Assembly (NCBI GenBank): GCA_964510785.1
Contig: CAZECM010000006.1
Span: 1 to 64,000 of the forward strand
Direction: 5' to 3'
Source of the DNA: JAAYZM01 sp964510785
GTDB taxonomy: Bacteria > Actinomycetota > Actinomycetes > Actinomycetales > Cellulomonadaceae
DNA: 64,000 bases
Each line of letters begins with the position of its first letter. The stretch's first letter is position 1. The position numbers and the translations under genes are program-made. Below are positions 35,232 to 43,673 of this stretch, one piece after another. The notes under the pieces were generated by a model, which ran no database searches, was not told where the DNA came from, and saw only the letters and a list, made by a program, of their open reading frames with translations.

Positions 35232-36446
35232 ATGCTGGACCGACTCACTCCTGCGCAGGCCGAGGAGATCCGTGCTCGCTGTGTTGCCTTCCTTCGTGAG
35301 GGACCCCGCGCGATATCTGACCTTGCGGATCTCCTGCGGGAAGATCCACACCCTTGGGAGCTTGTGCCGTCGGAGCGGATCACTTCCACCGTGTTGGCCG
35401 GAGTACTCCGTGGGCGACTCGACTTCGTGGCGGCGGATCACCGTGTCAGCTACCAGCCCGATCGGCTCAAGTCTGCTGACGTCCCAACGCGGATCCTCCG
35501 GGTGATCGAGCGGGAAGGTAGGCCCCTGGGCCTAGCTGACGTCGTCGAGGGGCTCGACCCGATGGTTCGGGAGCGTCTTGGTATCGACGAGAGCGTGGTC
35601 GTCGATGCGCTCGACGCAGGGATGATGCGAGGGATGGTGAACCGGCTTCCGGACGGAGCGTATGTCGCGGCAGATCGGAGCGTGCTCCCGTACGTGAGTC
35701 CCTGGCGTGACACCGGCATTCCGTATCACGACGGGGCGTCACCGCTGTCCCAAAACACCAGTCTGCTCCCGGGGTCGTGGGAGACCCTCGTCTCGCGCGT
35801 CGCTGCAACCGTGCGGCCAGCGTCGTTCAGGTTCGCGCAAGTCACGATCACCAACGGAGAGCGCACGGTCCAGGTCGCGATCGGCGTCACAGATCTTTCC
35901 CGAGAAGTCGCCATCCTTTCGATGCCGAAGGTCTTCCCGATCGGAGCAGATCTGAGGGAGTTCGAATCGCGCGGATGGTGGTTCTGGGACGCTCGCGTGG
36001 ATGCCCCGCTTGATCTCCCTGCGTTGCGGAGGTACGCGAGCGAGACCGAGAAGCTCCGAAGCCTCCGGGGAGTCCATGCCGCGAGCGAGGTCAGGCGTGT
36101 CGGAGAGGGCATTGTGGTGCTTGCTCGTGCGGCGCTCCAGGACGGACCCATCGAGATTGAGGCGGACGTCGAGTACGGTCCAGGCACGGTAGGTGGCGTG
36201 TCCGCGTCGCAGTGGGCGGAGCGGCTGAGTCGGCCAGTGCTCGGCAAGTGCCTGAGGTGCGGTGCTGATCTCACGGATGACCAGAGCGCCGAGCGAGGCT
36301 ACGGCCCCGACTGCTACCGGCAGGTTCTCGAGTCGTTCCCAGCCGAGAGCGTTCATCTCCTGCGTCCACGACGGTGGGTGACTGCTCCGAGCGCGTGGGC
36401 CTACCCCTTGACCGTGGAAGAGTTCATGGCGCGCTGCGCTGACTGA
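35232..36446 (+). CDS. DUF6011-type zinc-ribbon protein coupled to the Type ISP gene
   Basis: A 404-residue protein of unknown function. The C-terminal part has a zinc-ribbon of the DUF6011 kind (CLRCGADLTDDQSAERGYGPDCY, about residues 338-360). The N-terminal 150 residues look like two winged-helix units (AISDLADLLREDPHPWELV; PTRILRVIEREGRPLGLADVV). The ATG is 2 bases after the stop of the restriction enzyme, so it is co-translated with it. This tight coupling suggests an accessory role, for example modulating DNA binding or the cost of restriction. No known R-M subunit has this layout to my knowledge. Confidence 0.7.
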   Translation: MLDRLTPAQAEEIRARCVAFLREGPRAISDLADLLREDPHPWELVPSERITSTVLAGVLRGRLDFVAADHRVSYQPDRLKSADVPTRILRVIEREGRPLGLADVVEGLDPMVRERLGIDESVVVDALDAGMMRGMVNRLPDGAYVAADRSVLPYVSPWRDTGIPYHDGASPLSQNTSLLPGSWETLVSRVAATVRPASFRFAQVTITNGERTVQVAIGVTDLSREVAILSMPKVFPIGADLREFESRGWWFWDARVDAPLDLPALRRYASETEKLRSLRGVHAASEVRRVGEGIVVLARAALQDGPIEIEADVEYGPGTVGGVSASQWAERLSRPVLGKCLRCGADLTDDQSAERGYGPDCYRQVLESFPAESVHLLRPRRWVTAPSAWAYPLTVEEFMARCAD

Positions 36447-36526
36447 TTCGAGTTCGAGGGCGCGGCCCGGGGCGTGGCTCAGAAGGACTCCGTCGCGCTG
36501 TCGGAGGGGCGTGCCACGATCCTGGC

Positions 36527-37852
36527 GTGAACGATCAGCGCTTTGACGACGATGCTCTCGGAGACGCGGCCAAGGACGTGCTACTCGGTTGGAGGCAGTG
36601 GGTCCATAGACACGTCGAGAGTGTCCACCTCCTGCCCGGTGAGCGAGGCTCCCGGAGAGTCTCTCTGGACTGCACACCCCCACCTGACCCCCGGCTCGCG
36701 TACGTCGTGAACGACCGGAGAGCCAGAGCGATCTCCGAGGTGTCGGGACCGATACAGATCCCTATGGCCGTGGTCGAGAAGGCAGCCATGCGAGATCTCG
36801 ATGTCCTCGATGCGGACGCAAGGCCGATGTCGGTGCTCGGACGGCGAGAGGACGGCGAGTTCGCACTCGCTGCGCTGCTGGCGATCTACAGGTCCGAGAT
36901 CGGTGAGGTGTCGCGCGCGTTACGGGAGACACTCAGGGAGATTGTGGGGAGCGAGAGGGCTGCTGGAGTTCGCGTAGCCGAAGACCTCCTCGACCGTGAA
37001 AGATGCGTGGATGGGACGAACGTCAACCTTGACGCGATCTCAGAGTTGACCGCTCTCTGGACGAGGGATCTGGCCGCGAACTTCCTCCTCATTGGGCTAC
37101 TGCCCGCGAACCGAGCTGGTACCAGGCAAGTGCTCAAGTGGTCGGCAAACTGGCACATCGAGCCGGGCGCGATGAAGGGTGGGCGCCAGATCGCTGTCGC
37201 CGCTGGCCGGGACGTCGCTGAGATTGAACTACCGGTGCGGGGTGCCGCGTCGGCCGCCTCCTTCCATCTCGAAGTGCACCTTCCACCAGAGCTTGCGGTA
37301 GCGCGTCTAGAACTGCCGCCTCGGACTCCGGGCGAGGCGCCTGCGTGTGTCGACGAATCGGGTAACCCCGTCGCGCATGTTCACGCGGAGTACGAGGAAG
37401 TGCCTGAGCAGCAAGACGCCCTCATCCACGTGACGGTCCCCTGGTCAGGGCTTCGCGTGACGGCTACCGTCTCCGTGGTGCTGACGGGAATCATGTTCCT
37501 CCTGGGCATCGTCCTTCCGGGAGCGACTGATGCGCTGCGCTCTTCCGGGGAAGGCGCCGCAGCGCTGCTGCTCGTCGCACCCGCTCTCATGATCGCGTTC
37601 AGCACGCGGTCGCAGGAGAGTATCGCCGTCTCCCGGCTCCTCGCCCCGCTTCGATCCGTCACTGTGGGCTGCGCGCTACTTCTGGTTGCCGCTGCCGCGA
37701 GCGTCGTCGGGGGCCTTGAACGACCCTGGTACGACATCCTCTGGTGCGTCGGCGCCGTGCTCTCCGTAGGAGTGGCGTGGCACCTTTGGCGCGCACCGCG
37801 GGCGCTGTCAGACCTCCGTGCGAGGCTGCGGCGTGACAAGATCTGGAACTAG
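36527..37852 (+). CDS. membrane protein with large N-terminal domain and four C-terminal helices
   Basis: A 441-residue protein I do not recognise. Residues 1-300 are soluble and mixed alpha/beta. Four hydrophobic segments then follow at about 306-335, 345-363, 372-395 and 400-420, ending in a basic tail. No signal peptide. The GTG start follows a CACGAT -10-like word. It lies 80 bases after the DUF6011 gene on the same strand, and a small gene follows by 19 bases. In defence islands such proteins can be membrane-acting effectors, but nothing in the sequence proves this. The gene is less GC-rich than the housekeeping genes. Confidence 0.6.
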   Translation: MNDQRFDDDALGDAAKDVLLGWRQWVHRHVESVHLLPGERGSRRVSLDCTPPPDPRLAYVVNDRRARAISEVSGPIQIPMAVVEKAAMRDLDVLDADARPMSVLGRREDGEFALAALLAIYRSEIGEVSRALRETLREIVGSERAAGVRVAEDLLDRERCVDGTNVNLDAISELTALWTRDLAANFLLIGLLPANRAGTRQVLKWSANWHIEPGAMKGGRQIAVAAGRDVAEIELPVRGAASAASFHLEVHLPPELAVARLELPPRTPGEAPACVDESGNPVAHVHAEYEEVPEQQDALIHVTVPWSGLRVTATVSVVLTGIMFLLGIVLPGATDALRSSGEGAAALLLVAPALMIAFSTRSQESIAVSRLLAPLRSVTVGCALLLVAAAASVVGGLERPWYDILWCVGAVLSVGVAWHLWRAPRALSDLRARLRRDKIWN

Positions 37853-37871
37853 CGACGAGAGGTGGTGGGCT

Positions 37872-38054
37872 ATGGCAAGCGAAGAGAGACAGCAACCCGC
37901 GCGACGTGAGGACTCGTCGCGCCGCTATGGCGCTGCGTCCACGATGGAAGGACGCCGTGCAGTGCCCAGCGCCGCGGGGCGGAGTCAGCTCGCCGCCCAG
38001 CGGGCGAAGTTGATGAGCGCTGACACGAAGGTCGGCAAGACCCGCTACGAGTGA
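37872..38054 (+). CDS. small basic protein, 60 residues
   Basis: A short gene 19 bases after the membrane-protein stop, with GAGAGG 9 bases upstream of the ATG. The product is hydrophilic and rich in Arg, Ala, Ser and Gln, and is probably disordered. I find no known family. Its position suggests it belongs to the same operon. It could also be a chance frame, although the ribosome-binding site argues for translation. Confidence 0.5.
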   Translation: MASEERQQPARREDSSRRYGAASTMEGRRAVPSAAGRSQLAAQRAKLMSADTKVGKTRYE

Positions 38055-38169
38055 TTCGTGACTATGCCCGTGGTGTTGCTGTTGGGCTGCGTGGCGCTTG
38101 CACCAGGGGTCTGCCGCTGTGGTTGCGACGGTCTCCCGCTCTGGGACTGGACAGGGAATGACGGGAAAG

Positions 38170-38187
38170 CATAGGTTTTAACCTATG
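38170..38187. promoter_or_regulatory. perfect palindromic operator covering the XRE start codon
   Basis: CATAGGTT-TT-AACCTATG, two 8-base arms around TT. The right arm ends in the ATG of the regulator gene (38185-38187). The left arm contains the -10 word TAGGTT (38172-38177), 7 bases before that ATG. Binding here would block both RNA polymerase and ribosome on a leaderless message. The 8-2-8 layout is the same as at 30251-30268. Confidence 0.75.
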
Positions 38188-38532
38188 TTGGACGATGAAC
38201 TCGACACCATCGCGAGCCGCGCCGACAGCCTCACGGAGGACCACGAGCGGCTCCTTGTCGAGCTGGTCGCCCTCCGAATGAAGCACAAGATCACGCAGGC
38301 CGTCGTGGCTGAGCGGATGGGCGTCAGCCAACCCACCGTGGCCGGTCTGGAGCGCTATGACGCCAACCCGACGCTTTCGACGATCCGGCGCTACGCGCTC
38401 GCGGTCGGGGCGCGACTGCAGACGACGGTGATCGACGACTACGTCACGCCGCCCGCAGTCGACCTTCCGTCGCTTCAGAACGACATCGACGCAGCGCTCG
38501 ACGACCATGTCGACGACCCCTACGCGCGATGA
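38185..38532 (+). CDS. XRE-family regulator, autoregulated
   Basis: A 115-residue protein with an XRE helix-turn-helix at about residues 33-70 (KITQAVVAERMGVSQPTVAGLERYDANPTLSTIRRY). It has the size and layout of HigA-like antitoxins, but no toxin gene lies next to it. Transcription is predicted to start at the ATG, inside a perfect palindrome, so strong self-repression is likely. An ATGA overlap leads to a 23-codon frame that could be what remains of a partner gene. Confidence 0.85.
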   Translation: MLDDELDTIASRADSLTEDHERLLVELVALRMKHKITQAVVAERMGVSQPTVAGLERYDANPTLSTIRRYALAVGARLQTTVIDDYVTPPAVDLPSLQNDIDAALDDHVDDPYAR

Positions 38533-38600
38533 CGTCGTCCGGGGTCTCGGCCGCAGAGATCGCTGCGCGCCGGGTTCGCCTGCGCCGCGACGAGTACTGA
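38529..38600 (+). CDS. very short frame (23 residues) overlapping the XRE stop
   Basis: ATG shares bases with the XRE TGA (ATGA). The product would be basic at its end (AARRVRLRRDEY). It may be a short leader, a truncated partner of the regulator, or chance. Support comes from the overlap alone. Confidence 0.25.
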   Translation: MTSSGVSAAEIAARRVRLRRDEY

Positions 38601-38702
38601 CGTCGCGTCCGCTCTGTCCTGAGCTCCCCGGCGTGGCACCCACCCATCACCACCGACGTGGGGTTCACTGCTCGACGTAGTCAGTAGCGCAGATGTCGAG
38701 GG

Positions 38703-39323
38703 GTGAGCAGCAGGGTGTCAGCGGAGCCGCTTGTCCGCACCCTGCTCTACCGGGACCGGCCCGTCACGTCCGAGGACCCCGATCTCTGGCTCCTCGCCCG
38801 CCGCCGCGGCGTCACGGCCACGGACTGCGCGAAGATCGTCCGCAAGAACGGCAACCCCAGCGCGCAGCGACAGACCTTGCTGGCCCAGAAGCTCTACGGT
38901 CTGCGCGGCCCCGACTACACGGTGTTCGCGCACGGGCGCGAGCGCGAGCCGCACATCGCCGAATGGGTCGCCAGCGAGTTCGGCATCCCCCACAACACGA
39001 GCCTGTGCGTCGGGGACGACAACCGTCACATGGCCACACCCGACGCCGTGGGCTCGCAAGGGATCGCCGAGTTCAAGACGGCAACCCAGCCGCTCGCCAA
39101 GGCGATCCGCACCTACTCCGACCAGCTCCAGTGGCAGATGCACGTGCTGCACACCGACCGGGTGCTCTTCGTGGTCGAGGACCGCCACACCCTCGAGCGC
39201 GAGTGGACGTGGGTGCACCGCGACGAGCACCGCATCGACGTCCTCGTCCACCACGCGGACCACTTCATCGCCGAGCTCGAGGAACGTCAGGCCGCGCGCC
39301 GCGCCGCGAACGCCGAGGCTTGA
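38703..39323 (+). CDS. YqaJ-like exonuclease-domain protein
   Basis: A 206-residue protein of the phage-type recombinase/exonuclease family with a PD-(D/E)xK core. Visible motifs are GVTATDCAKI (start of the fold), HGREREPHIAEW (Glu), MATPDAVG (Asp) and IAEFKTA (Glu-x-Lys). All catalytic residues are present. Such enzymes chew DNA ends to make single strands for annealing recombination, usually with a RecT-like partner, which is not seen here. The GTG at 38703 begins the longest sensible start; a GTG 15 bases later is also possible. Its place at the edge of the island fits a phage or defence origin. Confidence 0.83.
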   Translation: MSSRVSAEPLVRTLLYRDRPVTSEDPDLWLLARRRGVTATDCAKIVRKNGNPSAQRQTLLAQKLYGLRGPDYTVFAHGREREPHIAEWVASEFGIPHNTSLCVGDDNRHMATPDAVGSQGIAEFKTATQPLAKAIRTYSDQLQWQMHVLHTDRVLFVVEDRHTLEREWTWVHRDEHRIDVLVHHADHFIAELEERQAARRAANAEA

Positions 39324-39390
39324 CCGGCGACGTTCGCCCGGAGTGCGCCGTCGTCGGCGAAGAAGGACGCCGCCGACGGCGCACACCGCG

Positions 39391-40257
39391 TCAGTACACG
39401 AACCCCACGAGCTCACCGAAGAGCTCCTGCGCGTCGACCTCGAGCCCGCGCGAGGTGAACCAGGCGCAGACGTTCTCGCAGTCGCGCAGCAGGAACTCCG
39501 TGCCGCGCGGGTTCGCCACGACGTCCACCACCTGGGGCAGGTCGATCACCACGATGCGCTCGCCGTCGGCGAGGACGTTGTACGGCGAGAGGTCGCCGTG
39601 CGCGACACCCTCGCGCGCGAAGGTGATCATGGCCCGCCGCAGCTGCTCGAAGTAGCTCTCGAGGAGCTCGCGGTCGGGCCGGCACTGCGCGAGCCGCGGC
39701 GCGGCCTGCCCGTCGGTGCCCACGAACTCCATGAGGATCTCGGAGCCGTCCACCTGGACCGGGTAGGGCACGGGCACGCCGGCTTCCCAGTACCGGCACA
39801 GGGCGACCCACTCGGCCTGGACCCAGAGACCTGCGGCGACGGCGCGCCCGTACTCCGAGCCGCGCTTCACGGCGCGCGCGTCACGGGACCGGCGGGCCCG
39901 GCGGGTCACGGTGTACGCGTCGGCGCGGTGGAAGGTGCGGTGGTTGTCGTCGCGGTAGCGCTTGGCGGCCATCGTGACCTCCGCGCCCGAGCCGTCGGTC
40001 GACTCGCGGTGCACGAGGAACACGTCGGCTTCCTTGCCGGTCTTGAGGATGCCGAGCTCGACGTCGATCGCGCCGCGGTCGGTCACGACCCAGTCGGGCA
40101 GGGGTTCTGGCCCGCGGCACGAGCGCTCGACGTCCCAGTAGGTCGTGGGACGGCGCTCGGTGTCGCGCGGGTCGAGCTCGTCGAGGGCGCGGTACTCGAC
40201 GTGCGCGAAGGGATCAGGAGACGGGCGTCGTTCGCCCGCCTGGAAGTGCTGAGTCAC
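39391..40257 (-). CDS. RIO-type serine kinase
   Basis: A 288-residue atypical protein kinase of the RIO1 type. The nucleotide loop is LKTGKEADVFLV, the ATP-binding Lys is in MAAKRY, the catalytic motif is AHGDLSPYNVL, and the metal-binding motif is VVIDLPQVV. These are the family hallmarks. In archaea and eukaryotes RIO kinases act in ribosome maturation; the bacterial role is not settled. The GTG start at 40257 has AGGAG 8 bases upstream. It lies 159 bases downstream of the helicase gene on the same strand. Confidence 0.9.
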   Translation of the reverse strand: MTQHFQAGERRPSPDPFAHVEYRALDELDPRDTERRPTTYWDVERSCRGPEPLPDWVVTDRGAIDVELGILKTGKEADVFLVHRESTDGSGAEVTMAAKRYRDDNHRTFHRADAYTVTRRARRSRDARAVKRGSEYGRAVAAGLWVQAEWVALCRYWEAGVPVPYPVQVDGSEILMEFVGTDGQAAPRLAQCRPDRELLESYFEQLRRAMITFAREGVAHGDLSPYNVLADGERIVVIDLPQVVDVVANPRGTEFLLRDCENVCAWFTSRGLEVDAQELFGELVGFVY

Positions 40258-40300
40258 GGTGAGAGCTCCTGGAAGAAGGACGGTGGGTCGTGGACACACC

Positions 40301-40328
40301 GAGGACAGTCATGGACATGTCAGTCCTC
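40301..40328. promoter_or_regulatory. imperfect inverted repeat before the RIO kinase
   Basis: Outer arms GAGGAC and GTCCTC enclose a partly symmetric core. It lies 44-71 bases upstream of the kinase start and may be an operator or an RNA hairpin. Confidence 0.3.
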
Positions 40329-40416
40329 CTTCCGCCAGGGCTTGCGTGCCGGCGCTCGCCAGCGCACCTACGGTCGCGCCGCCACCCCCCGCGAGGCAAC
40401 CCATTTTCGGCGAGCG

Positions 40417-42870
40417 CTACGGGCGTCGCCCCATCCACTCGTAGAACTCGACCGCCGAGATCACGGGCTTGCCGTACTCGCGGGCCTTGCGCGCCTTGCC
40501 GGACTGCGTGCCGACCTCGGCCACGACGAGCACGTCGCAGCGCGTCTTCGACACCCCCGGCGCCCACCGCAGCCCGAGCGAGGCCACGAGCCGCTCGAGC
40601 TCCCACTTGTCGACGAACCGCCCGCGCTCGTCGTGCACGGTACCCGTGAAGCACACCCGCGCACCGGGCTGGAGGACCGCATCGACCCGCGATCCGTCGT
40701 CGTCGGCCCCGAACCCCGGCCCGAGGATCGACGTGTCGAGCAGGTCCTCGAGCTCGCGCACGCGCGCGAGCAGGGCGCCCGGCAGCCCCGCCGACTTCTC
40801 CACGGCGGACGCGAGGCGGGCCGTCACGACCTCGCGCAGCACGGGATCGTCGAGGGCCGACGACGACGCCGCCCGGTCGCCTCCCGTAGCGGCCGTCGCC
40901 GAGAGCGTGGCGAACGAGAGCGCGTCGTAGCGGGGGCGCACCTCGGCCGCGGGCACGCCGTCGAGCACGACCTCGCTCATGGCTCGGCTCGCGGTCAGCA
41001 GCGCGTCGAGGGTCGGGGTCAGGGCCGTGCCGGGCGGTCGCGCGTCGGGGTCGCGCGTGAGGAGGTAGCCGGAGGCTGGGTTCGCCGGCGCGGTGAAGTG
41101 CCCGCCCCCGCCGTCGTCGTCGGAGGGCCCGAGCCGGGCGTGCGCGGCGAGCGCGGTGCGGGCTCGCTCGAGGGCGGACGACGCGACGAGGCCTGCGCGC
41201 TCGGCAGGTAGCAGGTGGCCCGGCGGGATCTCGATGCCGAGCGGCAGCGGTTCGACACGGCCTAGCCGCTTGAGCTCGAAGTCGATGATCCCGAGCGCGA
41301 GGTCGGTGCCGACGCCCACGGGGGTGCAGTCGTCGAGCAGCGGCCCGAGCACGGCCCAGGCCTCGGGGAGCGACGGGGCGAGGAGCACGTCGTCGACCGA
41401 GATCCCGAAGTCCGCGCGCGCCGAGCCCAGGTCGCGGTGCGGGTTCACGAGGGTGCTGACGCACGAGCCGTCCTCGAACGCGACGGCGATCTCGACGGGG
41501 CGCGGGCGCGAGAGCCGGCCCTCGTCCCCGACCGTGAGGACCCCGACCGCGCAGTGGCGCGCCGGCCCGTCCGCCGACGTCGCCTCCCGCAGGAACCGCA
41601 GCACCCTGCGGTCCGTCTTGAGGTCCTTCGCGAGCACGGGCCGCGTCAGCACGAGCCCGGCCATCGACGTGCAGCGGCTCAGCGCGACGTACACCTGCCC
41701 GTAGTCGAACACCCCGCCCGTGAGGTCCACGACGAGCCGGTCGAGCGTCTGCCCCTGCGCCTTGTGGATCGTGACGGCCCACGCGAGCTTGAACGGCAGC
41801 TGGGTGAACGTGCCCACCACCTCGCGGCGCAGCGTGCCGGCCTCGAGCACGGGGCGCGTCGCGTCCCAGGTGTGGGGCCGGACGGTCTCGACGCTGCCGT
41901 CCGCGAGCTCGACGCCGACGACGATCTCCCCGGCGTCCAGGTCGTCGTGGGCCCACGCGATGCGCCCCAGCGTGCCGTTGACCCAGCGGTCGCCAGGGTC
42001 GTTCGCGAGCATCATGACCTGTGCGCCCACCTTGAACACGAGCGCGTCCTCGACGGGGGAGTCGAACGTCGCGAGGTCGCCCGTGCGGATCGCGTGGCTC
42101 ACGAGCTCCGCGCCGGGCAGGCGGGCCAGGCGCGCGCGGTTGCGGGAGGTCACGAGCCGGTTGGTGGGGGCGAGGGTGAGCCAGAGCTCGTCGTCGGGTG
42201 GGACGAAGTCCGGGTCCGTGCGCGCGTTGAGGTCGCGCTGCGCCTGGTCCACGAGCACGCCCTCGCGGATCGCGTTGAGGATCGACGTGAGCCGCTCGTC
42301 GCCGAGCTGGCGGAACACCGTGGTGAGCGCGACCGTGGGGAAGGCGGCGCGGTCGAAGGAGTCTGCGGAGAAGAAGTAGGGCGTGGCGTAGCGGGTCTCG
42401 AAGTGGTGGGCCTCGGCGCCGACGACGACGGGCGGCAGCTGGAACAGGTCTCCCACGAGCACGAGCTGGACGCCGCCGAACGGCTGCCCGGGCTTGGGGC
42501 CGAAGCGCTCGAGGGCCGTGGTGAGCATGTCGAACACGTCGGCGCGCACCATCGAGGCCTCGTCGATGATGAGGGTGTCGAGCGCGCGCAGGGTCTTGTT
42601 GAAGCGACCCGGGAAGTAGTCGGGGCCGCGTACCGACTCGGGCGTCGTCGTCGGCCCGAAGCTGAAGAGGCGGTGGATCGTGTAGCCGTCGACGTTGAGC
42701 GCCGCGATGCCCGTGGGGGCGGCGACCACCACGTTGCGGTCCGTGCCCGCCATGAAGTGCCGGATGAGCGTCGACTTGCCCGTGCCCGCCTTGCCGGTGA
42801 GGAACACGTGGCTGCCCGCGCGCAGGAGCGTGAGCGCGTGCTCGATCTCTTCGGTCAGGACAAGGCCCAT
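40417..42870 (-). CDS. PIF1-like SF1 helicase fused to a C-terminal BRCT domain
   Basis: An 817-residue protein. The helicase core has Walker A LTGKAGTGKST (residues about 22-32), APTGIAALNVDG, Walker B LIIDEASMV and GDLFQLPPV. Near residue 400 are the last motifs VTIHKAQGQTLDRLVVDL and VALSRCTS. After a helical, variable middle region a BRCT domain closes the protein (about 735-817, CFTGTVHDERGR and KTRCDVLVVAEVG, ending in YEWMGRRP). The family unwinds DNA 5' to 3'; a BRCT domain can bind phosphoproteins or DNA ends. TAGCCT lies 9 bases before the ATG. Confidence 0.9.
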   Translation of the reverse strand: MGLVLTEEIEHALTLLRAGSHVFLTGKAGTGKSTLIRHFMAGTDRNVVVAAPTGIAALNVDGYTIHRLFSFGPTTTPESVRGPDYFPGRFNKTLRALDTLIIDEASMVRADVFDMLTTALERFGPKPGQPFGGVQLVLVGDLFQLPPVVVGAEAHHFETRYATPYFFSADSFDRAAFPTVALTTVFRQLGDERLTSILNAIREGVLVDQAQRDLNARTDPDFVPPDDELWLTLAPTNRLVTSRNRARLARLPGAELVSHAIRTGDLATFDSPVEDALVFKVGAQVMMLANDPGDRWVNGTLGRIAWAHDDLDAGEIVVGVELADGSVETVRPHTWDATRPVLEAGTLRREVVGTFTQLPFKLAWAVTIHKAQGQTLDRLVVDLTGGVFDYGQVYVALSRCTSMAGLVLTRPVLAKDLKTDRRVLRFLREATSADGPARHCAVGVLTVGDEGRLSRPRPVEIAVAFEDGSCVSTLVNPHRDLGSARADFGISVDDVLLAPSLPEAWAVLGPLLDDCTPVGVGTDLALGIIDFELKRLGRVEPLPLGIEIPPGHLLPAERAGLVASSALERARTALAAHARLGPSDDDGGGGHFTAPANPASGYLLTRDPDARPPGTALTPTLDALLTASRAMSEVVLDGVPAAEVRPRYDALSFATLSATAATGGDRAASSSALDDPVLREVVTARLASAVEKSAGLPGALLARVRELEDLLDTSILGPGFGADDDGSRVDAVLQPGARVCFTGTVHDERGRFVDKWELERLVASLGLRWAPGVSKTRCDVLVVAEVGTQSGKARKAREYGKPVISAVEFYEWMGRRP

Positions 42871-42879
42871 GGTGCCCTC

Positions 42880-42885
42880 AGGCTA
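42880..42885 (-). promoter_or_regulatory. -10 element of the helicase gene
   Basis: TAGCCT on the minus strand, 9 bases before the ATG at 42870; very short or absent 5' leader. Confidence 0.45.
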
Positions 42886-42898
42886 GGGCCGAACTGTG

Positions 42899-42951
42899 AC
42901 GCTGAACGATTGCGTGCGTGTGGCGCACGCAATCGTGCACTGTCTTTCCCC
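42899..42951 (+). repeat. dispersed intergenic element, copy 2, with perfect hairpin
   Basis: Second copy of the element at 2381-2445. Bases 42906-42918 and 42924-42936 form a perfect 13-bp stem with a 5-base loop. It lies after the mycothiol-isomerase-like gene and before the helicase gene, so it may also serve as a terminator. Confidence 0.65.
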
Positions 42952-42971
42952 GCGAGAGGCCGGAGGCGGGG

Positions 42972-43673
42972 TCAGAGGAGCGGGAGGTGGGTGCCCAGGT
43001 CGGGGACGGAGTCGGCCGTGTAGGTCGCCTGCAGCGCAGCGGCGAGCTCGTCGACGTCGTACGGACGGCGGCCGGCCGCGAGCCGGACCCACAGCAGCGG
43101 GTCGACCACCTCGAGGCTCCAGCCGCCACGCGTCGTGACGATGTCGAGGAAGGTCTGGGCCACGAGCTCGAGCGCCGGACGGGTGATCGGGGACTTCGCG
43201 GCGCCCACCGAGCGGGCGAGGTCGTCGGCGTGGACCACGAACTCGATCGCGCGGGTGGTGACGAGGTCGGAGAGCAGGAGGGGGCCGCGCTTGGCGAGCA
43301 CCGCGCGATCGGTCGGGCCGAAGTCCTCGAGGGCTTCCCACGCGCGCCTCGCCGCGAGGTCGATCGCACCGAGCGGATCGGCGGCGATCTCGACGGCCTG
43401 CTCGCGCGTGCCCTGGGCGACGCCCGCGGCATCGGCGGCGTACCCGCCCAGGTACTCCGCGATCGACTGGGTGCGGGTGCCGACCGGGGCCTCGACGGCA
43501 CCCGGGATGACCCGGTGGCACCGCGTGAGGTGGGCGACGAGCTCGGCGACGGTCCAGCCCTCGAGCACGCTCGGGCGTGCGTCGTGCACGTCGATCTCGT
43601 TCAGCCACGCGCGCAGGGTGCGCCACTGCTCGCGGGTGATCTCGCTGATGCGTGCCAGGTCCGAGTCGCTCAT
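42972..43673 (-). CDS. DinB / mycothiol-dependent maleylpyruvate isomerase-like protein
   Basis: A 233-residue protein with a DinB-type four-helix bundle at residues 1-150 (EGWTVAELVAHLTRCH, with His near residue 60, and a second His in VVHADDLARS) and a smaller C-terminal sterol-carrier-like part. Members use a metal and mycothiol, the actinobacterial thiol, in isomerisation or conjugation. The ATG overlaps the stop of the upstream gene (ATGA), so the pair is coupled. The substrate is unknown. Confidence 0.82.
   Translation of the reverse strand: MSDSDLARISEITREQWRTLRAWLNEIDVHDARPSVLEGWTVAELVAHLTRCHRVIPGAVEAPVGTRTQSIAEYLGGYAADAAGVAQGTREQAVEIAADPLGAIDLAARRAWEALEDFGPTDRAVLAKRGPLLLSDLVTTRAIEFVVHADDLARSVGAAKSPITRPALELVAQTFLDIVTTRGGWSLEVVDPLLWVRLAAGRRPYDVDELAAALQATYTADSVPDLGTHLPLL

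Noticed and set aside
36527..37852. toxin or abortive-infection label for the four-helix membrane protein
   Set aside because: Location is suggestive, but I recognise no known effector family, so it is left as unknown.
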